From Protaetiibacter intestinalis (GTDB lineage Bacteria > Actinomycetota > Actinomycetes > Actinomycetales > Microbacteriaceae): 64,000 nt of DNA. The notes under the pieces are model-generated. The model was not told the DNA's origin, ran no database searches, and was given only the letters and a program-made list of their open reading frames with translations. This document shows positions 29,150-37,890 of this stretch, piece by piece. The stretch's first letter is position 1. The number at the start of each line of letters is the position of its first letter. Both the position numbers and the translations under genes were made by a program. The stretch is taken from contig NZ_CP032630.1 of NCBI RefSeq assembly GCF_003627075.1, positions 868,001 to 932,000 on the forward strand. The letters are read 5' to 3'.

Positions 29150-29815
29150 TCAGCTGGCGGCCGCCCCGTCGGTCGACGTACCGTCGGCATCCGCCTCGGT
29201 GTCGACGGCAGGGCCACCCGGACGCTGCAGTGCGTACATCGTGCCGCTGATCTGGAACTGGTACGTGCCCGCGTCGGCGCTGGAGGTGAGGCCCGTGACG
29301 AGCACGAGCCGCTGACCCGTCTGCACCGCGTGCACGAAGGCGAGCAGCTCGTTCCAGCCGCCCGTCGCGGTGACGGTCACCGGCACGAGCACGAAGTTCT
29401 CCTCCGTGATGAGCGGGTCGGTGAGCGGGGTGGGAGCCCCTTCCACGTCCGACCCCTCGACGGGAGGCAGGTAGCGCGTCCCGTCGCTGATGCCGATCGA
29501 GCTGATCGACACCCCGGTCGCCACGGCGAGGTCGTTGAGATCACGGATAAAGTCCGCACCGCCCACCTCACTGGGGATCGCCGTCTCCAGCTCGCTCGCA
29601 CGCTTTTCGAGGTCGTCGAGCTCCGCCCGCTTCGCCTCGAGCGCGGTGTTCTGCGCGGCCAGCAGGTCGTTCTGCACGAGGATCGCGGCGCGGGCCTGAT
29701 CCGAGGAGGTCTTCGCGTCGAGCAGCGGTGCGGCGCCGAGGAACCATCCCCCGGCGACGAGTCCGACGACGACGACGACCGTGATGACGCCCCATACCCG
29801 GGTTCCCAGCTTCAC
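29150..29815 (-). CDS. pilO: Type IV pilus assembly protein PilO-like
   Basis: This 221-residue inner-membrane protein has a short cytoplasmic start, one membrane helix (residues 7-27), a coiled-coil (LLAAQNTALEAKRAELDDLEKR, in parts) and a small C-terminal ferredoxin-like domain. In type IV pilus machines PilM, PilN and PilO form the alignment platform. The GTG start overlaps the pilN stop by four bases, and it ends the operon before a terminator. Identification rests on size, topology and position after pilM-pilN; sequence similarity in this family is low. Confidence 0.75.
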   Translation of the reverse strand: MKLGTRVWGVITVVVVVGLVAGGWFLGAAPLLDAKTSSDQARAAILVQNDLLAAQNTALEAKRAELDDLEKRASELETAIPSEVGGADFIRDLNDLAVATGVSISSIGISDGTRYLPPVEGSDVEGAPTPLTDPLITEENFVLVPVTVTATGGWNELLAFVHAVQTGQRLVLVTGLTSSADAGTYQFQISGTMYALQRPGGPAVDTEADADGTSTDGAAAS

Positions 29816-30552
29816 TGTCCCGCCTCCTCGGTCGTGGTGTCGGCACCCGCTGCGTCGTCGGCGCTCTCGACCAGGCGGTTCGAGTAGGCGGCCGCATCGA
29901 TGTGCATCGTGATGCTCGCGGTGAAGGCCGTGCCGTCCGTGTTGGCGGCGACCGTGTTCGGGTTGGCGTCGACGAAGCCGGGCAGCTCGCTCAGGCGGTT
30001 CAACCAGTCCGGGATCTCCGGGATGGTGGTGCTCTGCGCCGAGAACTGCAGCGTCGCGATGCGCGCACCCTGCAGGGGGATGGTCGACTGCCCGTACTGC
30101 GTGGTGCTGTTGGCCGCGTCGACGTTGAAGGACGCGATCAGCACCCCGGCAGGCAAGGATGCCTGCACGCGGTTCATGTAGTCCTGCCAGTCGATCTCGG
30201 TCGATCCACCCACCCGCAGGCCCGCCTCGCCAAGGGCGACCTCGTTGATGGCCTGATCGACGTCCGCGTACTGCAGGCGCTGGGCCTGCAGCAACTGCGT
30301 GCGCTGCGACTCGGCCGCGAGCGCGTTGGCTGCGGTGAACGACAGGTACCAGGCACCCGCGACTCCCGCGACCACGAGCACGAGCACGAGCAGCATCGCG
30401 AACCGCAGGCTGCGCTGGATGCCGAGCTGCCGGTTGCGCTCGCCCATCTCGGGCGGCATGAGCGAGACGCGCGGGGCGACTCCGATCGGCACGGCGACAC
30501 GCGACGCGCTGCTGCGCACCCGCGTCGTCGGCTCGCTGATGGTTGCGGTCAT
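29812..30552 (-). CDS. pilN: Type IV pilus assembly protein PilN-like
   Basis: This 246-residue bitopic membrane protein has a cytoplasmic N-terminus with VSLMPPEMGERNRQ, resembling the PilM-binding INLLP motif of PilN. A membrane helix follows at about 48-70 (AMLLVLVLVVAGVAGAW), then a coiled coil and an outer ferredoxin-like domain (WQDYMNRVQASLPAGVLIASF). ATG 30552 overlaps the pilM stop (ATGA). The position between pilM and pilO fits PilN. Confidence 0.8.
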   Translation of the reverse strand: MTATISEPTTRVRSSASRVAVPIGVAPRVSLMPPEMGERNRQLGIQRSLRFAMLLVLVLVVAGVAGAWYLSFTAANALAAESQRTQLLQAQRLQYADVDQAINEVALGEAGLRVGGSTEIDWQDYMNRVQASLPAGVLIASFNVDAANSTTQYGQSTIPLQGARIATLQFSAQSTTIPEIPDWLNRLSELPGFVDANPNTVAANTDGTAFTASITMHIDAAAYSNRLVESADDAAGADTTTEEAGQ

Positions 30553-31598
30553 GCTTTGCTCCCGAGGGTGAGGCCGGCGGCGACCGGCAGGCCTGCGATG
30601 CCTCGCGCGAGCTGATCCTGATCGACCGATCGTGCGATGGCGAGACGTTCCACCTGCCCGGGCGCCCGCACGGGGATCCGGGTGGCGTCGGCGAGGGCGG
30701 TGGCGAAGCCGTTGAGGGCGGAACCCCCACCCGAGAGCAGGATGCGCTCCACGGTGGCACCCGGCTTGCTCGACAGGTAGAAGCTGAGGGTGTTGCGGAT
30801 GGCGACGACGAGGTCGCCCGTCGCCTCGTAGATGACCTCGAACGCCGGCCGCAGTTCCGCGCCTGCGCCCTGGGTGGAGAGCCCGAACTGGCGCTTGATG
30901 TACTCGGCCTGCGTGGGCTCCATGTTGAGGCGGGTGACGAGCGCACGGTTGATGTCGTCGCTGCCGTTCTGGATGATGCGCACGAAGGCGGGCACGCCGT
31001 TGATGGAGATGAGCACGATGGTGGTCTCGGCGCCGATGTGCACGAGCGCCGCAGTACCCTCCGCCGCGTTGCCGACCATGAGCGCGCGGTGCAACGCGAA
31101 GGGCACGAGGTCGACATCGACCGGTTCGAGCTTCGCCGCCTCGACAGCCTCGACCGTCGACAGCACGCTCTCCTTGATGGCGGCGACGAGCAACCCGGTG
31201 ATGACGGGCTTCCCGTCGTCGAGGGTTTCGGCGACCGGGTAGAAGTCGAGCAGCGCCTCGTTGACGGGGACCGGCAGCACATCCTGCACCTGGAAGGGCA
31301 GCGTCTCCCGGATCCGGTTCATCGGCATCTTCGGCACGGCGAGTTCGCGCACGAGCACGCGCGAGTTGCCGACGCCGACGATGACCTTCTTCGTCTTGAA
31401 CCCGGCCTGCACCCACAGTTGCTTGAGGGCGGAGGCGACGGTGTCCTTGTCGACGACGTCACCGCGGTCGACCGCGGTCTCGGGAATGGGGATCTGGTGG
31501 TACCTCACCAGAGAGGGCCGGGCGGTGGCAGCGCCCTGGACCTCCGCGGCGCGGATGACCCCGCGCCCGAAGTCCAGCCCCACGACTGTCGATGCCAT
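30549..31598 (-). CDS. pilM: Type IV pilus assembly protein PilM (actin-like ATPase)
   Basis: This 349-residue cytoplasmic actin-like protein connects the motor ring to PilN. It has the phosphate-1 motif VVGLDFGRGVIRAAEV, the RVLVRELAVPKMP segment, the phosphate-2 strand AALVHIGAETTIVLI and the adenosine motif ILLSGGGSALNGF. The start ATG 31598 has GGAG at good spacing. It follows pilD by 26 bases. Confidence 0.92.
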   Translation of the reverse strand: MASTVVGLDFGRGVIRAAEVQGAATARPSLVRYHQIPIPETAVDRGDVVDKDTVASALKQLWVQAGFKTKKVIVGVGNSRVLVRELAVPKMPMNRIRETLPFQVQDVLPVPVNEALLDFYPVAETLDDGKPVITGLLVAAIKESVLSTVEAVEAAKLEPVDVDLVPFALHRALMVGNAAEGTAALVHIGAETTIVLISINGVPAFVRIIQNGSDDINRALVTRLNMEPTQAEYIKRQFGLSTQGAGAELRPAFEVIYEATGDLVVAIRNTLSFYLSSKPGATVERILLSGGGSALNGFATALADATRIPVRAPGQVERLAIARSVDQDQLARGIAGLPVAAGLTLGSKA

Positions 31599-31624
31599 AG
31601 TTTGTCTCCTCGATTTCTCTCCGG

Positions 31625-32482
31625 TCAGGCGAGCCCGACCAGCTTCAGGTATCCGGAGGCCAGGGGCACTCCTCCGAAGATCCCGATCCACGCCCCGGCG
31701 AACATCCAGGGGCCGAACGGGATGGGGGTCCGCCGCCCGGTGCGACGGAAGATCATGAGGGCGATCCCGGCGACCGCGCCGACCACGAACGCGGCGGCGA
31801 CGCCCACGACGAGCTGTTCCCAACCCAGGTAGCCGAGGAACATCCCGAGCACGCCCGCGAGCTTGACGTCGCCCATGCCCATCCCGGCCGGATAGAGGAA
31901 GGCCGGGATCGCATAGAAGAGGAAGGAACCCGCCATGCCGATCGCTGCGACGAGCAACCGCTGCGGTTCACCCATGAGAAGGGCGGCGGCGGTCAGGAGC
32001 ACGGCCCCGACCACGTAGCCCGGCAGCACGATCGCGTTCGGCAGACGGTGCACCGCGATGTCGATGTCGCTCAGCACCACGGTGAGGGCGGCGAGGTAGA
32101 GGAACGCGACGAGCTGGACGACGGTGCCGGCGAGCAGCGCGGGTTGGGCGGCCCCCCACGCCCCCGCCTCGAGCCCCGCGGCGCCCAGGATCGACGGCGC
32201 GAGCCACAGCGCGACGGCCACGAAGGCCGCACCCGTGAGCAGTTCGATCACCGGGTAGTGCGCCGAGATGGCGACCCGGCAGTCGCGGCACCTGCCGCGG
32301 AGCAGCAGCCACGACAGCACGGGCACGTTGTCGCGCGCACGGATCTCGTGTCCGCAGCTCGGGCACGCGCTCGGAGGCGTCACGATGGACTCCCCGCGGG
32401 GCACCCGCCACGCGACCACGTTGAGGAAGGATCCGATGATCAACCCCAGCGCTCCCGTGAAGCCTCCGACGACGGCGATCAT
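31625..32482 (-). CDS. pilD: Prepilin peptidase / N-methyltransferase
   Basis: This 285-residue membrane aspartyl protease cleaves the Gly-Phe junction of prepilins and methylates the new N-terminus. It has [16 protein letters not shown], the cytoplasmic four-cysteine zinc loop (CPSCG and CRDC), and the two catalytic aspartates in [13 protein letters not shown] and [11 protein letters not shown], with about seven membrane segments. ATG 32482 overlaps the upstream minor pilin stop. It should process pilA, pilV and pilW products. Confidence 0.95.
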   Translation of the reverse strand: MIAVVGGFTGALGLIIGSFLNVVAWRVPRGESIVTPPSACPSCGHEIRARDNVPVLSWLLLRGRCRDCRVAISAHYPVIELLTGAAFVAVALWLAPSILGAAGLEAGAWGAAQPALLAGTVVQLVAFLYLAALTVVLSDIDIAVHRLPNAIVLPGYVVGAVLLTAAALLMGEPQRLLVAAIGMAGSFLFYAIPAFLYPAGMGMGDVKLAGVLGMFLGYLGWEQLVVGVAAAFVVGAVAGIALMIFRRTGRRTPIPFGPWMFAGAWIGIFGGVPLASGYLKLVGLA

Positions 32483-34551
32483 CCCGTGATCTCCCGGTAG
32501 TCGCCGAAGCTGGCGTCCGTCAGGTACGCGGGAGCGTTCCACTTCTGCGCTTCGGAGCCGTTGCACGCGGCGACGGTGATCTTGGACCACGCCTGCCCGC
32601 CGTTGATGTAGGTGTCGGTGCTGTCGGCCGTGAGGCAGCGGTTCCACTGGTCGACGAAGATGTAGCTCCGCGAGTAGACGCCCGTGTACTCATAGCGCGT
32701 CCACTTCAGGCGCGCGCTCGACGGCACGGTCGTGCTGGGGTTGGTGACGCCGCAGCTCGCCCAGATCGGGTACTTGTTGCTCGTCGCGGGGTCGGGCGTC
32801 TGCAGACAGTAGTTGCTGCCGTTGTTCACCCAGATCGGCGTGATGTTCGTGTAGCCGACCGACGGCGGGGTGTAGTTCCACTTGTGGTTCCAGGCGAGCC
32901 CGGAACCCGTGGGGTCCTGCTTGCACGGGTAGACGATGTTGAACTCGGCGGCGCTGTCGGCGTTGTTGATGTTCGCCCCCGTCACGTCGGCGCAGCGCCC
33001 GAACTCCTTGAAGTTCACCAACTGGCCGGTCTGGGTCACCGCCTTGCCATCGACGAAGTCGGGCGCGGCGCGGCCGGCGCCTACCGCCGGATCCGGATTG
33101 AACGAGCCCCAGTACTCCTGACTCGCGCACTCGTAGGGACTCGGCTTGCCGACCATGAGCCGAGCGGTGGCGTTCAGGGTCCACGCCGACTCGGCACCCG
33201 CGGAGTACACCCCGGACCACAAGCACGCGGTCGAGCTCACCGTGTTGTGGGTGCCGGTCTCACTGAGCCCGAACCACGTCGCGTTGCCCGTCCAGGAGAA
33301 GACCTGACCCCACCCGTAGCTCGTCGTCGTGGCGACGCACGGATGCAGCTCGGCCGTGTAGCTCTTGGTCGTCGTCGTGACCGTCGACGCCAAGACGACC
33401 TTCTCGACTACCGTCTCGACACGATCGATGTACCGGGTCGTCGAGTTCCGCTTGTAGCCATCGCGGTAGGTCGTCACCGTCGTCACCTTCTGGGTGCCGG
33501 GGCCGTAGCCGTTGTTGACCGTCGTGACGCTCGGCGACCCGTAGAGCACCGACGAGTCCAGCGTGTACCAGTTGCTCGACAGCTGGATCTGCCCATATGC
33601 ATCAGGCCAAGCACGCTCGCCCGAGAACGAGCGCGATGTCGTCTGCCCTTGACGCCTGATATTCGAGGGCGTGTAGCTGGAGTTCGTCGGCGTCTGGTAC
33701 CACTCGTCGGATTCCGTGGAGCGGGTCTCGGGACTAACGGTCGTCGTCGTCGTATCCACCGGCGCGGTGATGCAGTAGCCCGCGAAGCTCTCGGTCACGG
33801 TGCTCGAGAGCTTGATCCGCCAGTCCGTGGTGTACTCCCACAGCTGTGTCGCGTTGTTGGCCGAGGTGCACTGGGCGGCCGGGGTGAACTTGACGTTGAT
33901 GGTCGGCGACGGCTCACCCGAGGCGGGCGGGGTGCCGGTCGCCTCGAGGCAGTACTTGCCGCTGCCGTAGGTCCAGATGCGGCCGCCGAGGATGCGCTCG
34001 TTCGACACGGTGAACTCGTAGATCGCGGAGAGCTTGCGGTCGCCGGCGCTGCCGCTCGATGCGACGGCGCCCGTCGAGCCGGTCGCCTCGATGAGTGCGA
34101 AGTAGGGCTGCGTCGAGCTCAGCGGACACGGCAACGCGTTCGAGGCGCGCCAAGCCTCGTCCTTGCCGGAGGGATTGTCGAGGTAGTAGCGCAGCGAGAC
34201 GACGTACTTCTCCTGGCCCGTCGTGACACCGTCGGTGTAGCCCGTGATCGAGCACGGCAGCTTCGCGCGGTCGCCGAGGTACGAGCCGGTCTTGGAGTCG
34301 ACGGTCGCCGGGCTCGCCTTCGCCGCGCGCAGGATGCCGAGCGCCGACTGCAATCCGGCCTCCGCGTTGTACACGGTGCGACCGCGCGCCTGGGCGAGGG
34401 CCGCGGGGTAGACCGCCGTCACGATGATGCTGAGCAGCACCACCGCCATCCCGGCGATGATGACCGAGAACAGCACCGCGCCGAGCAGCGCAGAACCGCG
34501 CTCGGAGTCTGCGCGGAGGCGGGTCCGCAGGGCGGAGTTGAAGCGGATCAT
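32479..34551 (-). CDS. PilX-like minor pilin fused to ricin-B-type lectin repeats
   Basis: This 690-residue protein, co-transcribed with pilV and pilW, opens with [23 protein letters not shown], a PilX-type membrane helix lacking the Gly-Phe prepilin site. The large outer part has several Cys/Trp-rich repeats: GKYCLEATG...[13 protein letters not shown]...AGYCITA near 205-275, and YCLQTP...YPIWASCG then RCLTADSTD...AAC.GSEAQKW near the C-terminus. These fit the Q-x-W beta-trefoil pattern of ricin-B carbohydrate-binding modules. A Thr/Ser/Tyr-rich middle segment links them. GAGGA before ATG 34551 sets the start; ATG 34563 is an alternative. By analogy it may sit at the pilus tip and bind glycans. 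Confidence 0.75.
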   Translation of the reverse strand: MIRFNSALRTRLRADSERGSALLGAVLFSVIIAGMAVVLLSIIVTAVYPAALAQARGRTVYNAEAGLQSALGILRAAKASPATVDSKTGSYLGDRAKLPCSITGYTDGVTTGQEKYVVSLRYYLDNPSGKDEAWRASNALPCPLSSTQPYFALIEATGSTGAVASSGSAGDRKLSAIYEFTVSNERILGGRIWTYGSGKYCLEATGTPPASGEPSPTINVKFTPAAQCTSANNATQLWEYTTDWRIKLSSTVTESFAGYCITAPVDTTTTTVSPETRSTESDEWYQTPTNSSYTPSNIRRQGQTTSRSFSGERAWPDAYGQIQLSSNWYTLDSSVLYGSPSVTTVNNGYGPGTQKVTTVTTYRDGYKRNSTTRYIDRVETVVEKVVLASTVTTTTKSYTAELHPCVATTTSYGWGQVFSWTGNATWFGLSETGTHNTVSSTACLWSGVYSAGAESAWTLNATARLMVGKPSPYECASQEYWGSFNPDPAVGAGRAAPDFVDGKAVTQTGQLVNFKEFGRCADVTGANINNADSAAEFNIVYPCKQDPTGSGLAWNHKWNYTPPSVGYTNITPIWVNNGSNYCLQTPDPATSNKYPIWASCGVTNPSTTVPSSARLKWTRYEYTGVYSRSYIFVDQWNRCLTADSTDTYINGGQAWSKITVAACNGSEAQKWNAPAYLTDASFGDYREITG

Positions 34552-34565
34552 GGGTCCTCGCATGG

Positions 34566-35228
34566 TCAGGGCCGATACCAGCTGGGATTGCAGACGGGGC
34601 TGGCGCTGACGCCCGAGCCCGGGGAGGTCTCGGCGTTGCTCACCGACTTCGTGTACGAGCTGTTGCGCGCCACGAAGCTCGTCCGGGTGCCCGTGAGGGC
34701 GTTCGCGTTGGCGTTGCCCGCGGAGATCGTGACGACCAGCTGTTGCAGGAGCGTGCCGGTCGGGCTGTCGTTCGCCGGGATGAGCTGGAAGGGGTAGCCG
34801 CTGGCTCCCGTGTTGACGACCCCGGAGACCTCGAGCGTCCACGGCGGCGCCGTCGTGCTGTCGGCCAGGTTCCAGCGGCGGTACTCGAGCACGCCACTCG
34901 ACGGCACGTAGCGCCACTGGGTGCAGAGGTCCTGCCGCGTGGGTGAGCTCTCGGCGCGGGTGAGCCACTCGACGTAGACGTTGCCGGCGGTGGTACCGGG
35001 CCCGGGGAAGTTGATGGATTCCGCGTAGCGGATCTGACTGTCGAGCGCCCCGAAGGCCACGACCATCTGTTCACCGGTTCGCGCGGTCTGCTGCGCCGTG
35101 AGGGTCGAGCGGGTGAAGGCGATGAGCGTGGTCGAGAGCATGACGGCGAAGATCGTGAAGATCAGCATCGCGACGATGAGCTCGATGACCGAGAACCCCT
35201 CCTCACGCTTCAGGCGTGCCCACCTCAT
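34566..35228 (-). CDS. pilW: Type IV minor pilin, PilW-like
   Basis: This 220-residue prepilin has leader MRWARLKREEG then FSVIELIVAMLIFTIFAVML, with the cleavage glycine and Glu5. A globular C-terminal domain follows with a likely disulfide (Cys near residues 108 and 215). PilW-type minor pilins help prime fibre assembly together with PilV and PilX. The ATG overlaps the pilV stop (ATGA). Family naming is by order and prepilin motif only. Confidence 0.8.
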   Translation of the reverse strand: MRWARLKREEGFSVIELIVAMLIFTIFAVMLSTTLIAFTRSTLTAQQTARTGEQMVVAFGALDSQIRYAESINFPGPGTTAGNVYVEWLTRAESSPTRQDLCTQWRYVPSSGVLEYRRWNLADSTTAPPWTLEVSGVVNTGASGYPFQLIPANDSPTGTLLQQLVVTISAGNANANALTGTRTSFVARNSSYTKSVSNAETSPGSGVSASPVCNPSWYRP

Positions 35229-35911
35229 GATCCGGACCTCCACGCGAGGTCGATGCTCTTCGGTTCGATCAGATTGCTGATCGTGTAGGTGCATCCGCTC
35301 GCCGCGCATGCCTCGCCCGCCGTCCACTTGACGATCACGGTGGCGCGCATCATCTCGGTCGCGCCGCTCGGCACGGTCCAGGCGGAGCTCCAGCCGCCCT
35401 GGGCGTTCGTGTAGCCGGTCGCGAGCCCGCAGGTGCGGTCTCCGGTGGCCGGAACGAAGCACTTCCCGACGAGGGTCACGACGGTGTACGTGGTGTCGCC
35501 GAAGACGACGTTCTGCGAGATCGGGAGCGCCTCGGTCTCCCCCGTACCGATCGCGGTGTCCCACTCGGCGTAGGTGCTTGCGACGGCGGGCGCGACGGTC
35601 GAGTTGGCGGTCCACGCGGCCTGCACCGCGGCCTGCGTTCGCCCGTTGTAGATGCTCGACTTGTGCGAGCTCGGGTCTTCGATGATGTTGTAGGCGCGCA
35701 CCGCCTCCATGGCGCGGGTCGCGACGGTCGTCGCGATCTCGACGCGCTCCTGGGCGTGCGAGCCCTTGAGGCCCTGGATGGCGAAGGCCAGGGCCGCCGC
35801 GGTGATCACGACGAGCATGACGACCGCCACGACCACCTCGATGAGGGTGAAGCCGGACTCGTCTCCGTGGAACGGACGGTCGGACTGTGCCGCATCGTGT
35901 GTGCTGCTCAT
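35225..35911 (-). CDS. pilV: Type IV minor pilin, PilV-like
   Basis: This is a 228-residue prepilin. ATG 35911 has GGAGG at good spacing and gives a leader ending DESG before FTLIEVVVAVVMLVVITAA, the standard N-methylated helix with Glu5. The C-terminal region has four cysteines (GKCFVPATGDRTC and EACAASGC) likely to form disulfides. It lies between pilA and pilW. A longer frame upstream is not supported. Confidence 0.82.
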   Translation of the reverse strand: MSSTHDAAQSDRPFHGDESGFTLIEVVVAVVMLVVITAAALAFAIQGLKGSHAQERVEIATTVATRAMEAVRAYNIIEDPSSHKSSIYNGRTQAAVQAAWTANSTVAPAVASTYAEWDTAIGTGETEALPISQNVVFGDTTYTVVTLVGKCFVPATGDRTCGLATGYTNAQGGWSSAWTVPSGATEMMRATVIVKWTAGEACAASGCTYTISNLIEPKSIDLAWRSGS

Positions 35912-36023
35912 CACCGCCTCCTCCCCTGCGGATCCGAATGGAAGAACGGAGGCCGAGCCTCCGGGTGGAGGTGGGGCGCCGGAACTCCGACGCCCCACCC
36001 CGCTCACGAGTCGAGCTCGCGGC

Positions 36024-36509
36024 TTACGACGTGGCGGTCCCCGTCGTCCAGGAGCCGAGGCCGCCGGTCGCGCTGCTGTAGGTGATCGACTGGCCGGTCA
36101 GGTTCGAGTTCGAGCCGACGAGCGTGTACGAGCCGTCGGTGGCGATCGTGATCGCGACGGTGTTGCCGGGCGACACGGTGTAGCTGCCGACCACGGCGCC
36201 GCCGGTGGTCTTCGTGATGTCGTACTTGCCGGCGACCGACGCGGTGGACGCACCGGGAACGGTGAGGCCGGCGAAGGAGCCGTTGTTCTGGGTCGAGGCC
36301 GCCTGCAGCGAGATCGCGACGTTGCCGAGGTCGGACTCGACCGACGACTTCCAGGCGCCCTGCTGGATGTTCAGGTACACCGGGATGGCGATCGCGGCGA
36401 GGATGCCGATGATGATGACGACGATGAGGAGCTCGATGAGGGTGAAGCCCTCTTCCTTCTTCTCGAGGTCCGCACGCTTGGCCCACAGGGCCTTGGTGAT
36501 GCGAGTCAT
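36024..36509 (-). CDS. pilA: Type IV major pilin
   Basis: The fibre subunit: leader ending KKEEG, then FTLIELLIVVIIIGILAAIA, the near-universal N-terminal helix with cleavage Gly and Glu5. The mature chain of about 140 residues ends in a Gly/Ser/Thr-rich domain without cysteines, unlike the disulfide loop of Neisseria pilins. ATG 36509 has GGAAAA seven bases upstream; ATG 36521 and GTG 36527 are possible earlier starts. A 121-base gap to pilC may hold its own promoter, but none is clear. Confidence 0.93.
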   Translation of the reverse strand: MTRITKALWAKRADLEKKEEGFTLIELLIVVIIIGILAAIAIPVYLNIQQGAWKSSVESDLGNVAISLQAASTQNNGSFAGLTVPGASTASVAGKYDITKTTGGAVVGSYTVSPGNTVAITIATDGSYTLVGSNSNLTGQSITYSSATGGLGSWTTGTATS

Positions 36510-36630
36510 GTGCTTTTCCATTTCCACTTGGTTGTTGATGGTTCGCGAGCCGTCCCCCCCAATACGGTTCTGACTCGACGCTTAGATGATCGTGGCGGCA
36601 TACACCTCTCGGGTAGCCCCACGTCAGGGG

Positions 36631-37890
36631 TCATCCGCCGCCGACGACGTTGACCATCTGGAAGATCGGCATGTACAGCGCGATGACCATGCTGCCCACG
36701 ACGATGCCGAGGAAGGCGATGAGCAACGGCTCGATGATCGAGGTGAGCGCCTCGGTCGTCGCCTGCACCTCGGCGTCGTAGAAGTCGGCCACCTTCGACA
36801 ACATCGTGTCGAGCGCGCCCGCATCCTCACCGACCGAGATCATCTGCACGGCCATCGCCGGGAAGACCTTCTCCTCCGCGAGCGGACCCGAGAGCGACTT
36901 GCCCACCCGGACCGAGTTGGCGACGTTCCGCGCCGCCTGCTCGATCACCCAGTTGCCGGAGGCCTCCCCCACGATGTTGAGCGCCTGAAGGATCGGCACG
37001 CCGGCGTTCACCATGTCGGCGAGGTTGCGGCAGAACCGGGTGATCGCGATCTTCGCCGTGAGCTTGCCGAAGACCGGCAGCTTGAGCTTGATGGGATCCA
37101 CGAAACTTCGCACCTTCTCGGTGTTCTTGTTCGCGTTCCACCAGACGGCGAAGGCGATCCCGGCCACGATGCCGACCGGCACGACGAAGACCATCGACTC
37201 GCTCAACGTCACCAGCATCTGCGTCGGCAACGGCAGATCGGCACCGAAGCCCGCGAACATCGTCTTGAAGATCGGGACGATGAACGTGAGCATGATGATC
37301 ACGGCGACGAGCGACATGATGAGCACCATCACGGGATAGGTCATCGCCGACTTGATCTGCTCGCGGAGCTTCGCCTCCTTCTCGTAGTTCACGGCGACCG
37401 TGTTGAGGGCGCCGTCGAGGAAGCCGCCGATCTCACCGGCCCGCACCATGTTGATCATGAGGGGCGGGAACACGCGTGGATGCTTGCCGAGGGCGTCGGA
37501 GAGCGAGAAGCCCACCTCGACGTCGCGCGCGACCATGCCGAGCGTCGTCTTCAGCTTCTTGTTCTCGGTCTGCTCCGCGAGCACGTTGAGGGTCTTGAGC
37601 AGCGACAGGCCCGCGCTCACCATCGTCGCCGCCTGGCGGCTGACGACGGCGAGGTCCTTGAGCTTCACCCGGGCGCCGTTGCCGATCTCGATCTCGCGGT
37701 TGAGGCCGGTGCCGGCCACCACCTCGTCGAGCTTGACCGGGCTCAGCCCCATGACGCGCATACGGTCGATCGCGGCGCTCTCCGTCGGGGCGTCGAGCTT
37801 CCCCTTGACGACCTTGCCCGATGCGTCTCGCGCGCGGTAGCTCCAGTTCCGGGGGCCTCCGGCGACGGCGGCGGCCGCACCCGCGGCCAT
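36631..37890 (-). CDS. pilC: Type IV pilus inner-membrane platform protein PilC
   Basis: This 419-residue polytopic platform protein is turned by the PilB and PilT motors. It has two GspF domains: residues ~80-200 (FSRQAATMVSAGLSLLKTL-like start, VFPPLMINMVRAGEIGG) and ~285-405 (FCRNLADMVNAGVPILQAL, VFPAMAVQMISVGEDAGAL), each followed by membrane helices. The ATG overlaps the pilT stop (ATGA). Confidence 0.95.
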   Translation of the reverse strand: MAAGAAAAVAGGPRNWSYRARDASGKVVKGKLDAPTESAAIDRMRVMGLSPVKLDEVVAGTGLNREIEIGNGARVKLKDLAVVSRQAATMVSAGLSLLKTLNVLAEQTENKKLKTTLGMVARDVEVGFSLSDALGKHPRVFPPLMINMVRAGEIGGFLDGALNTVAVNYEKEAKLREQIKSAMTYPVMVLIMSLVAVIIMLTFIVPIFKTMFAGFGADLPLPTQMLVTLSESMVFVVPVGIVAGIAFAVWWNANKNTEKVRSFVDPIKLKLPVFGKLTAKIAITRFCRNLADMVNAGVPILQALNIVGEASGNWVIEQAARNVANSVRVGKSLSGPLAEEKVFPAMAVQMISVGEDAGALDTMLSKVADFYDAEVQATTEALTSIIEPLLIAFLGIVVGSMVIALYMPIFQMVNVVGGG

